Counted from the first letter of the stretch, positions 19,026 to 28,383 are shown. The stretch is DNA of 64,000 bases from Bacteroidetes bacterium SW_9_63_38 (GCA_003022435.1 PXUA01000007.1:62001-126000); one strand, 5' to 3'. The notes: a model not told the origin generated them from the letters alone. Numbers and translations are program-made.

Positions 19026-21752
19026 CTACTCCCCAAGCTTGTCCTTCATCTCCGACAGCTTCATCAGCGCCTCCACCGGGGTGATGCGGTTCGGGTCGAT
19101 CTCGTTGAGCATCTCCTTGATCTCCTCCGCCACCGGATCGGGCTGCCCGAAGAGGTGCATCTGGTTGGCCTGACTGTCGTCCAGGTCCGGCACGGCGTCG
19201 GCGTCGCCCTTCTTGGCCTGTACGCCCTCGTCTGCCGACGCCCCATCGCCCATCTCGCCGTCGCCGCCGACCTCCAGGTGCTGGCTCTCCAGGTTTTGGA
19301 GTACCTCGCGGGCCCGGGCAATGACCGCATCCGGCAGACCCGCCATGCGCGCCACCTCGATGCCGTAGGAATGGTCGGCCCCGCCGCGGATGAGCTTCCG
19401 CAGGAAGACGATCTCGCCCTCTGCCGAAAGCTTTCGGCACTGGATGCGGTAGTTGTGCACCCGCTCCAGGCGGTCCGCCATCGCGTTGAGCTCGTGATAG
19501 TGCGTGGCGAACAGGGTGCGCGCCGCCACCTCGGGCCGCTCATGCAGATACTCCACAATGGCCCACGCAATCGAGAGGCCGTCGAACGTGGACGTGCCGC
19601 GGCCCACCTCGTCAAACAGAATGAGGGACCGTGACGTGGCGTTGTTGAGAATGTTGGCCGCCTCGTTCATCTCGACGAGGAACGTGCTCTCGCCCGCCGC
19701 CAAGTTGTCGGACGCGCCCACACGCGTGAAGATACGGTCCACGACGCCGATGTGCGCGGCGTCCGCCGGGACGAACGAGCCGACCTGCGCGAGCAGCGTG
19801 ATGAGGCCCACCTGCCGGAGTGCCACACTCTTCCCGGCCATGTTCGGCCCGGTGATGATGAGGATCTGCTCGTCGTCCGGGTTGACGTAGGTATCATTCG
19901 GAATAAAGGGGTCGCCCGGTGGCAGCGTTTCTTCGACGACCGGATGGCGGCCCTCTTCGATATCGATTTCGAGGCTGTCGTCCACCGTCGGCCGCACGTA
20001 GTCCTGCCGCTCGGCCACCGCGGCCAGCCCCGAAAAGCAGTCGAGGTGGGCCAGGAGCTCGGCGTTCTGCTGCAACTTTCCGGTCTCCTGCGCAATCATG
20101 TCGCGCAGTTCGTTGAAGAGCTCCAGCTCCAGTGTCTCGATCTTCTCCTCCGCCGTCAGGATCTTCTCCTCCATCTCCTTCAGCTCCGGCGTCACGTAGC
20201 GCTCGGAGTCGACGAGCGTCTGCTTCCGGATGTAGTCGTCGGGCACCTTGTCGGCATGCGTGTTGGTGACCTCCAGGTAGTAGCCGAAGACCTTGTTGAA
20301 CCCGACCTTGAGGGAGGGGATGGCGGTGCGTTCGCTCTCCTCCTTCTCCAGGTTGGCGACCCAGTCCTTCCCCTCCTGCGCGATGGTACGCAGTTCGTCC
20401 AGCTCCTCGGAGTAGCCGTCGCGGATGAGGCCGCCCTCGCTAATCTTGGCGGGCGGGTCGTCCACGAGCGCGCTCCGGATCTTCTCGACGATGTCGGGGC
20501 AGGGGCTCAGCTGCTCCTGGATCTCGTCGAGCGCATCGGACTCGGCGTCGGCCAGCCGCTCCTTGACCGCCGGCAGGCGGCGCAAGGTCTGTTTGATCGC
20601 AATGAGGTCGCTCGGGGAGGCGCGGCCGGTGGCCACCTTGCCGGACAGGCGCTCCAGGTCGCCCATCTGGCCGAGTTCCTCGCGGAGGTCGTCGCGGAGG
20701 TGCCGATCGTCGACGAACGCGTCTACGGCGTCGAGGCGGTGCTGAATGCGGTCCACATCGCGCAGCGGACGCACCAGCCAGGCGCGGAGGCGACGCCCGC
20801 CCATCGGCGTCTCCGTGTCGTCGAGGATGCTCACAAGCGTCCCCTCGTGCCCGTCGTCTTGGATGGACTGTACGAGCTCCAGGTTGCGCTTCGTCTCGGG
20901 ATCGAGGGCAATGTGCTTCTCCTTCGAGTACCGCTTGATCTTGCGGACGTGGGGCAGCTTGCGCTGCTGCGTCTCGCCCAGGTAGTGGAGCGCCGCCCCC
21001 GCGGCAATGACGCCCAGGTCCATGTCGTCGACCCCAAAGCCCTTCAACGAGTGCGTGTCGAAGTGCTCCAGCAGCGTCTGGTAGGCGAAGTCGTACTTGA
21101 ACACCCAATCCTCCTGCTCGGTCACCGTGAACGCCACCTCCCGCAGCCGTTCCTGCAGCCGATCCGTGCGGCGCTTGTCGAGGATGACCTCCGAGGGCGC
21201 CACCGTCTGAATCAGGTCCGGCAGCTCCTCGATGCCGGCCTCCGTGACACTGAACTCGCCGGTCGTGGCGTCGATGAACGCAAAGCCGATCCGGTCCTTG
21301 TCGCGCCCCGTGCCGAAGTGGACGGCGGCGAGGAAATTGGACTGCTTCGGGTTCAGGAGTTGGTCATGAAACGAGACGCCGGGCGTGACGACCTCTACCA
21401 CGTCGCGGTCCACCACCTTGCCGCTCGAATTGTCGGCGTCCTCCGTCTGCTCGCAGATGGCCACGCGGAGGCCCGAGCGGATGAGCTTGGGCAGATGGCT
21501 GTCGAGGGCGTGGTGGGGAAAGCCCGCCATCGGCACGTCGTCGGCCTCTCCGTTGTTGCGCTCCGTGAGCGTGATGCCGAGGAGGCGGCTCACGGTCTTC
21601 GCGTCGTCGTCGAAGGCTTCGTAGAAGTCGCCCATGCGAAACAGCAGAATCGCCTTCGGATGCCGCTCCTTGATCTTGTAGTACTGCCGCATGAGGGGCG
21701 TGCGCCCCTTGTTGGTCGTCGACGAAGCAGTGTCGGTCTGCGAGTCAGCCAT
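19026..21752 (-). CDS. mutS: DNA mismatch repair protein MutS, 908 aa
   Basis: Recognises mismatches and recruits MutL. All domains are present: the mismatch-binding N-terminus (TPLMRQYYKIKERHPKAILL, then FRMGDFYEAF with the intercalating Phe and Glu), connector, lever and clamp, then the ABC ATPase with Walker A GPNMAGKSVALRQ, Walker B LILFDEVGRGTSTFDG and FATHYHEL. Start chosen at ATG 21752 rather than a TTG seven codons upstream. The C-terminus has an acidic linker and the short helical dimerisation tail. An 18-nt palindrome is embedded in frame in the ATPase domain (positions 19422-19439), adding about two residues relative to usual MutS proteins. Confidence 0.95.
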   Translation of the reverse strand: MADSQTDTASSTTNKGRTPLMRQYYKIKERHPKAILLFRMGDFYEAFDDDAKTVSRLLGITLTERNNGEADDVPMAGFPHHALDSHLPKLIRSGLRVAICEQTEDADNSSGKVVDRDVVEVVTPGVSFHDQLLNPKQSNFLAAVHFGTGRDKDRIGFAFIDATTGEFSVTEAGIEELPDLIQTVAPSEVILDKRRTDRLQERLREVAFTVTEQEDWVFKYDFAYQTLLEHFDTHSLKGFGVDDMDLGVIAAGAALHYLGETQQRKLPHVRKIKRYSKEKHIALDPETKRNLELVQSIQDDGHEGTLVSILDDTETPMGGRRLRAWLVRPLRDVDRIQHRLDAVDAFVDDRHLRDDLREELGQMGDLERLSGKVATGRASPSDLIAIKQTLRRLPAVKERLADAESDALDEIQEQLSPCPDIVEKIRSALVDDPPAKISEGGLIRDGYSEELDELRTIAQEGKDWVANLEKEESERTAIPSLKVGFNKVFGYYLEVTNTHADKVPDDYIRKQTLVDSERYVTPELKEMEEKILTAEEKIETLELELFNELRDMIAQETGKLQQNAELLAHLDCFSGLAAVAERQDYVRPTVDDSLEIDIEEGRHPVVEETLPPGDPFIPNDTYVNPDDEQILIITGPNMAGKSVALRQVGLITLLAQVGSFVPADAAHIGVVDRIFTRVGASDNLAAGESTFLVEMNEAANILNNATSRSLILFDEVGRGTSTFDGLSIAWAIVEYLHERPEVAARTLFATHYHELNAMADRLERVHNYRIQCRKLSAEGEIVFLRKLIRGGADHSYGIEVARMAGLPDAVIARAREVLQNLESQHLEVGGDGEMGDGASADEGVQAKKGDADAVPDLDDSQANQMHLFGQPDPVAEEIKEMLNEIDPNRITPVEALMKLSEMKDKLGE
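19422..19439. repeat. 18-nt palindrome inside mutS
   Basis: TGCCGAAAGCTTTCGGCA, a perfect palindrome, read on the coding strand as part of CRKLSAE in a surface-loop position just before the conserved IVFLRKL strand. A near-identical palindrome, TACCGAAAGCTTTCGGTA, lies in non-coding DNA at 28568-28585. Confidence 0.75.
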
Positions 21753-22243
21753 AGAGTCCCGATGCTCAGTCAAAAGATCATCCTACAACAGTGGACGCCC
21801 ATCCGGGAGAGAACGAGGACGGTCGACGTTCCCCAAGATACAGCGACCACCGGCCCTGCGGGCGGGATTCCCCGTTCCGGGGACGCCGGACTCCGGAGAC
21901 GCGTTATTCCCCCAGGACACTCGCGACGGAGAACGTCTTCCGTGAGCCCAAAAACACCGAACCCTCAACCCACAACTCCCAACACAAGCAACGTAGCGCA
22001 CGCCGCGTCGAGTTACAACGGGAGTCCCAACAGACGACGACCTGTCCCCGTGAATCCGACGTGGTTTTCGGTTCGGTGAATCCTACGTCCCCTCCCCACG
22101 CTCCCGTCCCACACTCCCGTGCTCCCACACGTCCCAAACTCTTTCTCTGTGACCGCATATCAGCTTTCGCATACGGGCTGGATACCCAACGGAGCCTCTA
22201 CGAATGCGTCTCCCGGTTTCTACACAATGACGCCGCCTCCACC

Positions 22244-22744
22244 ATGCCGACCACAACCACTCGGGAGCAGCAGGAGCGCTGGGCCAACATCGTGAATGAT
22301 CCGCTCCTGAATGACCTGCCGTACAAAATTGAAACCAACGCCCGCGGTCAGATTCTCTTGAGTCCCCATACCTTTCAGCACGCCGACGCGCAAGGACGCC
22401 TCCTCGACCTACTCCGCACTCATACGGATGCGGGACGGGGCCTGCCGGAATTTCCTCTTTGCACAGACGCCGGCACCAAGCAAATCGATGTCGTGTGGGC
22501 CAGTGACGAGCGGCTTTCCCGCATCACGGACAGCGGCGATCCGCCTACGATTGCCCCCGAAATTTGCATCGAGGTGATGAGCGAGTCGAACAACTGGGAT
22601 GAGATGCATCAGAAACGGACCCTCTACCGGGAAGCGGGAGCCGACGAGGTCTGGATCGTCGACCGGGACGGCCAGATCCATTTCTTTCAGGACGAGGAAC
22701 GCGACCGGTCCGACCGTGCCCCGGACGTTCCGTCGTCTCTGTAG
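22244..22744 (+). CDS. Uma2-family (DUF820) putative nuclease, 166 aa
   Basis: Member of the Uma2 group of the PD-(D/E)xK nuclease fold. The conserved acidic residues appear in KQIDVVWASDERL, APEICIEVMSESNN and the final ADEVWIVDRDG strand. ATG at 22244 gives the usual family length; the open frame upstream is repeat-like DNA. These proteins are common in mobile or variable regions, but their biological role is unsettled. It is a single gene here, divergent from mutS. Confidence 0.8.
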   Translation: MPTTTTREQQERWANIVNDPLLNDLPYKIETNARGQILLSPHTFQHADAQGRLLDLLRTHTDAGRGLPEFPLCTDAGTKQIDVVWASDERLSRITDSGDPPTIAPEICIEVMSESNNWDEMHQKRTLYREAGADEVWIVDRDGQIHFFQDEERDRSDRAPDVPSSL

Positions 22745-22759
22745 TCCGCCCTCGCTCCG

Positions 22760-23227
22760 TCAGTAAACGGCCTTCAGTTCGTCCAGCATCCGACGTAGCG
22801 CTTCCGCTCGCGTCCGGAGGACCGCCTCCATGTCGGCCTCCTCGGCGATGGCCTGATAGGCGTCGGTGGCCCGGATCGACTCGATGGCCAACTCCAGCGT
22901 CGTTACGGCCCGACGCAACTCCCGAGCGGTGCGCGCCTCGTATTCCCGCTGTGCGTCGTGATAGGCATTCCGGTGCTTCGCACTGCGCATGTGGCGCTGG
23001 GCCGCTCGGCGCAGATGCCCCATTCTCAGCCGCAGCACCTTCTCTTCCAGCGGAGCCCCCTCGTCGGCGTACCAGCGCCGGACAGCCTCGAGTTGCCGTT
23101 CGAGCTCGGCCTCTTCCCGCTGTCGACACGCCAGCCGCTGCCGCAAGTCCCGACGAGAGGGATTCACAATAGTCGGCGATGCTTGTTGCTGTTTGGAACA
23201 GTTTCTGTTGCATTTCTGAACGAGCAT
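22760..23227 (-). CDS. hypothetical coiled-coil protein, 155 aa
   Basis: I do not recognise this family. From about residue 26 the chain is almost entirely charged helix (LRQRLACRQREEAELERQLE, RTARELRRAVTTLELAIESI), consistent with a long coiled coil. There is no membrane segment or signal peptide. The N-terminal 25 residues include two Cys (QKCNRNC) that could be a partial metal site or an over-extended start. It lies tail-to-tail with the Uma2 gene, 15 bp apart, and divergent from the stress protein gene. Confidence 0.55.
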   Translation of the reverse strand: MLVQKCNRNCSKQQQASPTIVNPSRRDLRQRLACRQREEAELERQLEAVRRWYADEGAPLEEKVLRLRMGHLRRAAQRHMRSAKHRNAYHDAQREYEARTARELRRAVTTLELAIESIRATDAYQAIAEEADMEAVLRTRAEALRRMLDELKAVY

Positions 23228-23324
23228 TCCCCACCCCTGAGATCCATCCTGGTGCTTCTTATCGTGTAGGTGAAACCCCTTTCAAAACCCACCGCGATCC
23301 TTTTCTTGCTTACCGACCTGCCCC

Positions 23325-23750
23325 ATGTACGATACCATTCTAATTCCGGTCGATCTCTCTTCTGCCAACGACGCCGTGTTCTCAAAAGCCCGGGCGCTGG
23401 GAGATCCGGACCGTACTAAAGTCATTCTGTTTCACGTCATCGAGACGCTCCAGGACGACAATCCGGGCGAAATGGACGACTTCTACGAGGAGCTTCGCGA
23501 GGAGGCGGACACCAAGATGACGGAGTGGGCCGCCGACGTCGCCGAGGACGGCTTTGAGGTACATGCGTCCATTACCTATGGCGAGCGTGCTCCCGAGGTC
23601 ATACGAGCCGCCGGTGAGCATGACGTAGACCTCATCGTACAACGCTCCCACAAAATCGACCCCGAAGACGAAGATCCCAATGTGGGCAGCGTCAGCCACC
23701 AGATCGCCATCTTCGCCCCCTGCTCCGTCCTCCTGGTGCGCCCCGACTGA
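23325..23750 (+). CDS. universal stress protein (UspA family), 141 aa
   Basis: Single Usp domain. MYDTILIPVDLSSANDAVFS is the family start, followed by KVILFHVIETLQ. The C-terminal half has DVDLIVQRSHK and SVSHQIAIFAPCSVLLVRPD. The ATP-binding G-2x-G-9x-G(S/T) loop is modified (the expected G-S-V run is NVGSVSHQ), so nucleotide binding is uncertain. Cytoplasmic, role in stress survival by family. Its stop codon lies in the first unit of a short tandem repeat that extends into the intergenic region. Confidence 0.88.
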   Translation: MYDTILIPVDLSSANDAVFSKARALGDPDRTKVILFHVIETLQDDNPGEMDDFYEELREEADTKMTEWAADVAEDGFEVHASITYGERAPEVIRAAGEHDVDLIVQRSHKIDPEDEDPNVGSVSHQIAIFAPCSVLLVRPD

Positions 23751-23876
23751 ACGGGAGTGAAGAAGGAAGTACTTTCAGAGTGCGCCCCGACTGAACGGGA
23801 GCGAAGAAGGAAGTGGTCTCCGGGCCACGCCCCGACTGAACACGTCGATCTAGATCGACAGGAACGAGGAAGTGTC
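23736..23876 (+). repeat. imperfect tandem repeat copying the end of the usp gene
   Basis: Three units start with GCGCCCCGACTGAACGGGA or a variant of it (from 23738, 23783 and 23828) and end in GAAGAAGGAAGT or GAACGAGGAAGT. The first unit includes the last sense codons and the TGA of the stress protein gene. The third unit is more diverged. The spacing is about 45 bp. Confidence 0.7.
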
Positions 23877-23893
23877 CCGACGGCTGTCGGGAC
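23874..23893. repeat. 20-nt palindrome, identical to the copy inside ddl
   Basis: GTCCCGACGGCTGTCGGGAC directly after the usp tandem repeat and 30 bp before the 3' end of the DUF3047 gene. It is non-coding here. As a hairpin it could also act on transcript 3' ends, but no T-run follows. Confidence 0.8.
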
Positions 23894-23923
23894 GCGTCTC
23901 CACGTCAGCGGGAGAAGATCCTT

Positions 23924-24682
23924 CTACTCCGAGGCAGAGACGTTCCGTTCTCGTTTACGAAAAACGATGTCCCCGTACAGCGCCGTCGCCGTGCCGCCAG
24001 TGTTATCGGTATCCGTCATGACCGCGATGCCGTTTACCGGCGGCGGCGCTTCACCGTACACCTCGCGGTAGTCCGCCCGCACGTTGCGTCGCTCGGTCAT
24101 CCACCTCCCAACATGTGCCGAGCCACTGCGTACCGGCATCATCATGATCTGATCGGTGTAGGGACTCTCAATCACGTCCCCCGAGGCGTGCTGCGTGGCC
24201 CACAGGTAGTTGAGCGCGCGGGACGGAGCCTTTTCGTACCCAAATCGACGCAGGAGCGCCAGCTTGATCCGATCGATCACGCCGAGGTCATCGTAGTCGA
24301 ACGTGACGTAGAGCCGCGCAGCGGCGTCGTCGGTCGTGTCTGTGGCCACGTCGGCGCGCGCCGGCAGGTCCTCGACCCGCCACCGCCACTCCAGAATCGG
24401 ATACTCGGCCAGATCGACGCGCGGGTGCCGGATGAGACTGGACGATCCATTTGTGCTCTGCGCCTGTATAACAACGGCGCTGTCCCGACGCATGAGATTG
24501 TACTCGGTGCCCGCCTCATTTTGCCCGAGGCGGATTTCGGCCCAGCCCGATGGAAGGCTATCGGTCGGCGCGGCGTCCGAGAAGTTTCCCACCCGAAGCG
24601 TCGGCGGACCGGCCATCGCCGTAAGGCCCAGAATGGCAAGCGCCCCTACGAGAAATGCACCCTGGGAGCAGCGACGAACCAC
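23924..24682 (-). CDS. DUF3047 exported protein, 252 aa
   Basis: Signal peptide at the start (GAFLVGALAILGLTAMAG), then the DUF3047 pattern: an IRLGQ strand, RHPRVDLAEYPILEWRWRVE, a LYVTFDYDD strand, ALNYLWATQH, and the ending PPPVNGIAVMTDTDNTGG with ALYGDIVF. The fold is thought to be a beta-sandwich in the periplasm; no activity is established for the family. A second copy is encoded at 58819-59583 with the same block order. No operon partner. Confidence 0.82.
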   Translation of the reverse strand: MVRRCSQGAFLVGALAILGLTAMAGPPTLRVGNFSDAAPTDSLPSGWAEIRLGQNEAGTEYNLMRRDSAVVIQAQSTNGSSSLIRHPRVDLAEYPILEWRWRVEDLPARADVATDTTDDAAARLYVTFDYDDLGVIDRIKLALLRRFGYEKAPSRALNYLWATQHASGDVIESPYTDQIMMMPVRSGSAHVGRWMTERRNVRADYREVYGEAPPPVNGIAVMTDTDNTGGTATALYGDIVFRKRERNVSASE

Positions 24683-24792
24683 AGAATTGCATCGGTTCTA
24701 AGCAGGAATACGCAACACGCGTTCTTACCCCGATGTCCCAGCACGGGATTCGGGGCTCTTCTTGCCCCCACCTGAAAATTGGGCCTCTTCTC

Positions 24793-27114
24793 TCATGCCG
24801 AGGCCGCCTGCCCGTTCTCTTCGGCGTGCTCCTCTTGGATCCGCGTGAGCGACGCCTCCAGCGTGTCGCGACTAATCACCTCGCCGGTGTTGGGCTGTAC
24901 CTGCCCAAATTCTAGCACGCCGGTCGGACAGCTCTGCACGCAGGCCGAACAGCGCACGCACTCCGGGTCTTCCATCGGCTTGCCCTGCTGCGCAAAGTGC
25001 ATCACGTCAATGCCCTGATGGCACACGCTCGTGCACACATTACAGGAGATGCACTTCTTCTTGTCGGCCAGGATGCGGAAACGGCTGAACCGGGCGTAGA
25101 TGTGCATCAGCGCCGCCAGCGGGCAGAAGAACCGGCACCAGAAGCGTCCGCTCAGCCAGAAGTAGACCCCGTACCCCACCATGCCCGCCAGTACCACGTC
25201 CACGAGCCAGCTATAGTTGAGCTTGAGGCCGAACCACTCCCCGCGCATCCCCGCCTGGAACGCCGCATCTACCCAACTGCCGGGCCAGATCCACCCGCCG
25301 ATGCGGAGAAACAGAAGCGCGAATGCAAGCACCATAATCACCTGCCCCGCCAGGTTCAACTTGTTCCAGCCGTCCCCGTGCGGCATCTTGTCGCGGTGCT
25401 GATCCCCCAGCGTCTCGGCCAGCGCCCCGCACGAGCAGATCCACCCGCAGTACGCCCCCTTCCCCCAGAAGTAGATCATGCCGGGGATGAGCACAAACGT
25501 CTGCACGAAGCAGATGGCCAGCCACCACCACAGCGGGTCCTGCGTGAACACGTTGTAGACCATAAGCGGCCACGCCAGGATGAAGCCGTAGGCGCGCCAG
25601 TATTGCCGCCCGTGGACCGCGTACTCACTGGTCGGAAACAGCGCATTTAAGAAGCCCGTCGGTAGCAGGCCGTTTTTTCCAAGCCACGGCAACACGATCT
25701 CCGGCAGGAGGAACAGGGGCAGCACCTGTATGGCCATGAGGGTCATCGTCTGCATCTTGATATAGGGCGTCTTCCGCCGTCGGATGCGTTTGATGCCGAA
25801 GATCACGACGATGGCCGAGTACGCCAGTGTGTAGTAGAACGAGGGCTTGGACATTGAGCCCAGTAGGATCTCGCCGAGGCCCGTGCCCGTCCCCGGACTC
25901 CACCCGAACGGAAACACCTCGGCGGCCTTCGCGAGTCGCCGTACCACGCCCCCATCCTTCCAGCTGTACACGGCGGCCATGAACAGGAAAAAGGTGGCGA
26001 ACGCCCCGATGCGATCCCACCGCAGGTCCGTGAGCCACGATAGGCCGCTCATCGCCTCTGTCAGCGAGTCGGGCACCGTGCCCCAGTCGTTGCGCAGCTC
26101 GATGCCGGAGCGGCGGAAGAAGTCGAGCGGCGCCTCCCGACCGATCATAGCAAAGACCTGATCGGCCTTCACCCCCGTCTGCCCGTCTTCGGTCGAGAGG
26201 CGAACGCTGTCATCGCGGATCTCTTCGACATCCGTCGGCTTGAGAATTTCGAGGGGGTTGTCGCCCTCCGGATCGTTCGCGAGCTCGTGCACCCGCTCCA
26301 CGTTTTCCGGCTTCGGGCGCACGAACTCGTCCCGGCGGTAGGAGAGCGTCACGGCTGCCCCCGCCTCCGTAAGCGCCGTCGCCGCCTCCATGGCCGAGTC
26401 GCCGCCGCCGATGACGACCACGTCGTGGCCCTCACAACGAGTCGGATCGTAGAGGCGGTGGTGGACGTGGTCCTTGTCCTCACCCGGCACATCGAGGCTC
26501 CGAAAGTTCCCGCTGCGGCCGATAGCCACCACCACGTTGCGGGCCGAAATGCAGTCGCCCTCATTTGTAACCACTTCGAGACCGTCGGCGGTTTCATCAA
26601 TGCGGTGTGCCTCGGCGTGGCGGACGGGAATGTCGTCGGTCTGCGCCTCCAGTTCGTCAATCAGCTCTTCCTTCACCGTCGCCGAGACCTGCAGGTCCCC
26701 CGCCGGGGCCATGTCGTTGGGGTAGGTGTAGATGGGCTTCCCTTTCTGGAAGTCGTGGATCGTGGCGAAGCGGCGTCGCGCCTCCAGCACACAGAACGAG
26801 AGCCCTTGTGTCTTCGCCTCGCGGGCCGCCGCCATGCCGGACGCGCCCGCCCCCAGAACCACGACATCGTACGGGTCCTGCTCGCTGTTCGACTCGCCCG
26901 ACGGCACTTCTTGGTTGTCGACAATGTCCTGAATGGCACGGGCGCCGCCGTCGACCGAAAACTTGAGCAGCGGCACGCCCGCCAGGTCGCCCACCACGTA
27001 CACCCCATCCACGTTGGTGCGAAAATCGTCGTTGACCCGCGGCAGGGTTTCGACCTCGCCGCCCGGCCACTGCAGGTGAAGCCAATCCACGTACTGTTTG
27101 ACGAACCCGAGCAT
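24793..27114 (-). CDS. FAD/NAD(P) oxidoreductase fused to a membrane polyferredoxin, 773 aa
   Basis: A three-part chain. Residues about 80-360 form a thioredoxin-reductase/YpdA-like flavoprotein with the FAD motif VVVLGAGASGMAAA and the NAD(P) motif VVVIGGGDSAMEAA. Residues about 370-690 hold several membrane helices with the NapH/CcoG-like signature GAYCGWICSCGALAE and FWCRFFCPLAALM. The C-terminus carries two ferredoxin clusters, CISCNVCTSVCHQG and CVRCSACVQSCPTG. It should move electrons between NAD(P)H and an Fe-S partner at the membrane. The first 75 residues (RTNVDGVYVVGDLAGVPLLK) look like the end of a further flavoprotein module. ATG 27114 preferred over a TTG three codons earlier. 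Confidence 0.82.
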   Translation of the reverse strand: MLGFVKQYVDWLHLQWPGGEVETLPRVNDDFRTNVDGVYVVGDLAGVPLLKFSVDGGARAIQDIVDNQEVPSGESNSEQDPYDVVVLGAGASGMAAAREAKTQGLSFCVLEARRRFATIHDFQKGKPIYTYPNDMAPAGDLQVSATVKEELIDELEAQTDDIPVRHAEAHRIDETADGLEVVTNEGDCISARNVVVAIGRSGNFRSLDVPGEDKDHVHHRLYDPTRCEGHDVVVIGGGDSAMEAATALTEAGAAVTLSYRRDEFVRPKPENVERVHELANDPEGDNPLEILKPTDVEEIRDDSVRLSTEDGQTGVKADQVFAMIGREAPLDFFRRSGIELRNDWGTVPDSLTEAMSGLSWLTDLRWDRIGAFATFFLFMAAVYSWKDGGVVRRLAKAAEVFPFGWSPGTGTGLGEILLGSMSKPSFYYTLAYSAIVVIFGIKRIRRRKTPYIKMQTMTLMAIQVLPLFLLPEIVLPWLGKNGLLPTGFLNALFPTSEYAVHGRQYWRAYGFILAWPLMVYNVFTQDPLWWWLAICFVQTFVLIPGMIYFWGKGAYCGWICSCGALAETLGDQHRDKMPHGDGWNKLNLAGQVIMVLAFALLFLRIGGWIWPGSWVDAAFQAGMRGEWFGLKLNYSWLVDVVLAGMVGYGVYFWLSGRFWCRFFCPLAALMHIYARFSRFRILADKKKCISCNVCTSVCHQGIDVMHFAQQGKPMEDPECVRCSACVQSCPTGVLEFGQVQPNTGEVISRDTLEASLTRIQEEHAEENGQAASA

Positions 27115-27270
27115 GCAGCACAAAAAAGCCCTATGGAAAAGACAAAATCCGAGTCTTAGTGCAGCGGTCTGGTTGGAACGTTACGCGCACGCCCCGCCTT
27201 TCAGCAGAGGTGTTGCGACATCGCCCCTCGCACCGCCGTTCGATGTCCTCGTCCTCGTCCGCCCCCCTCC

Positions 27271-28161
27271 ATGACCTACGGCATCACCGGGAATACGACG
27301 AAAGACGACCTCTGGCCCCCCGTCGCCGAGGTTGTCACGTGGTTTCGCGACCACGACCACGACTTCTGGATCCACGAGCCCATCGCTGCGGGACTGACGG
27401 AGCGGGACCTCATCGCTGCCTCGGTCGCAGAGGAACACAGCATCACGGACGTGGTGCAGTCCGGCGACCTCGTCCTCTCCTTCGGCGGCGACGGCACCCT
27501 GCTCCGCGCCGCCCACCTTACCGGGCCCAACGACACGCCCCTGCTGGGCGTCAATATCGGCCGCCTCGGCTTCCTGGCCGACATTGAGGTGGAGCAGCTC
27601 CACGAGGCCCTCGAGCAAATCGTCGCTGGACAGTACACGGTTGAGGAGCGGCTGGTGTTGGAGGCCCAGGCGAACAACCCCGCCCATTTCGGCACGGAGT
27701 GGGCCCTGAATGAGTTCGTCGTGGACCGCAGCGGCTCGGCTGGCATGATCAAGATCGAGGTCGAGGTCAACGGCACCCCGCTCAACACCTACTGGGCCGA
27801 CGGCCTCATCGTGGCTACCCCCACCGGCTCCACCGCGTACTCCCTCTCCACCGGCGGCCCCATCATCACTCCCGGCGTCAAAGCGGTCATCCTCACGCCC
27901 ATCGCGCCCCACACCCTCACGGTGCGCCCCATCGTGCTGCCCGCCGACTCGACCATCACCTGTCGCGTGATGGGAGAGGATCAGCCCTATGTCTTTGCCG
28001 CCGACGGGCGCAGCTCCATGTTCGAGGACCACGGCCTCCAGTTCACTGTCCAGCGGGCCTCCCACACCGTCAATCTCGTCAAACTGCCCGACCAACACTT
28101 TTTCCATACGCTGCGATCGAAACTGATGTGGGGCGTCCGCCGTTCGGACGACTCGTCGTGA
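27271..28161 (+). CDS. nadK: NAD kinase, 296 aa
   Basis: Phosphorylates NAD to NADP. The signatures are all present: SFGGDGTLLRAAHL, GVNIGRLGFLADI, TEWALNEFVVDRS, the TPTGSTAYSLSTGGPI block, and TPIAPHTLTVRPIVLP. Length is typical. It is divergent from the flavoprotein-polyferredoxin gene, with 156 bp between starts, so both may share a control region. The N-terminus is shorter than in many NadKs but begins with the expected ITGN strand. Confidence 0.93.
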   Translation: MTYGITGNTTKDDLWPPVAEVVTWFRDHDHDFWIHEPIAAGLTERDLIAASVAEEHSITDVVQSGDLVLSFGGDGTLLRAAHLTGPNDTPLLGVNIGRLGFLADIEVEQLHEALEQIVAGQYTVEERLVLEAQANNPAHFGTEWALNEFVVDRSGSAGMIKIEVEVNGTPLNTYWADGLIVATPTGSTAYSLSTGGPIITPGVKAVILTPIAPHTLTVRPIVLPADSTITCRVMGEDQPYVFAADGRSSMFEDHGLQFTVQRASHTVNLVKLPDQHFFHTLRSKLMWGVRRSDDSS

Positions 28162-28303
28162 TCAGGCCCGTTGCGGCCCTCAGCGGTCTCGGTGAAGGGG
28201 GCATAAAGTTTCTCGGACTCATTGACACCCCCCGGTCCTGACACCTACATTCGAGACACCGGTTGGGAGTATTCGGTTCGTGCTGACCGACCAGATCAGC
28301 TGG

Positions 28304-28376
28304 GGCCAGGTAGCTCAGGTGGTAGAGCAACGGCCTGAAAAGCCGTGTGTCGACGGTTCGAATCCGTCCCTGGCCA
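28304..28376 (+). tRNA. tRNA-Phe (GAA)
   Basis: Complete cloverleaf: acceptor GGCCAGG pairs with CCTGGCC, D arm GCTC/GAGC, anticodon stem ACGGC/GCCGT around loop CTGAAAA (anticodon GAA), T arm GACGG-TTCGAAT-CCGTC, discriminator A. The CCA end is not encoded. Confidence 0.95.
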
Positions 28377-28383
28377 CATTCCC

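Noticed and set aside
19752-22079. 775-codon open frame on the plus strand opposite mutS
   Set aside because: Antisense of a complete MutS; composition is typical of shadows.
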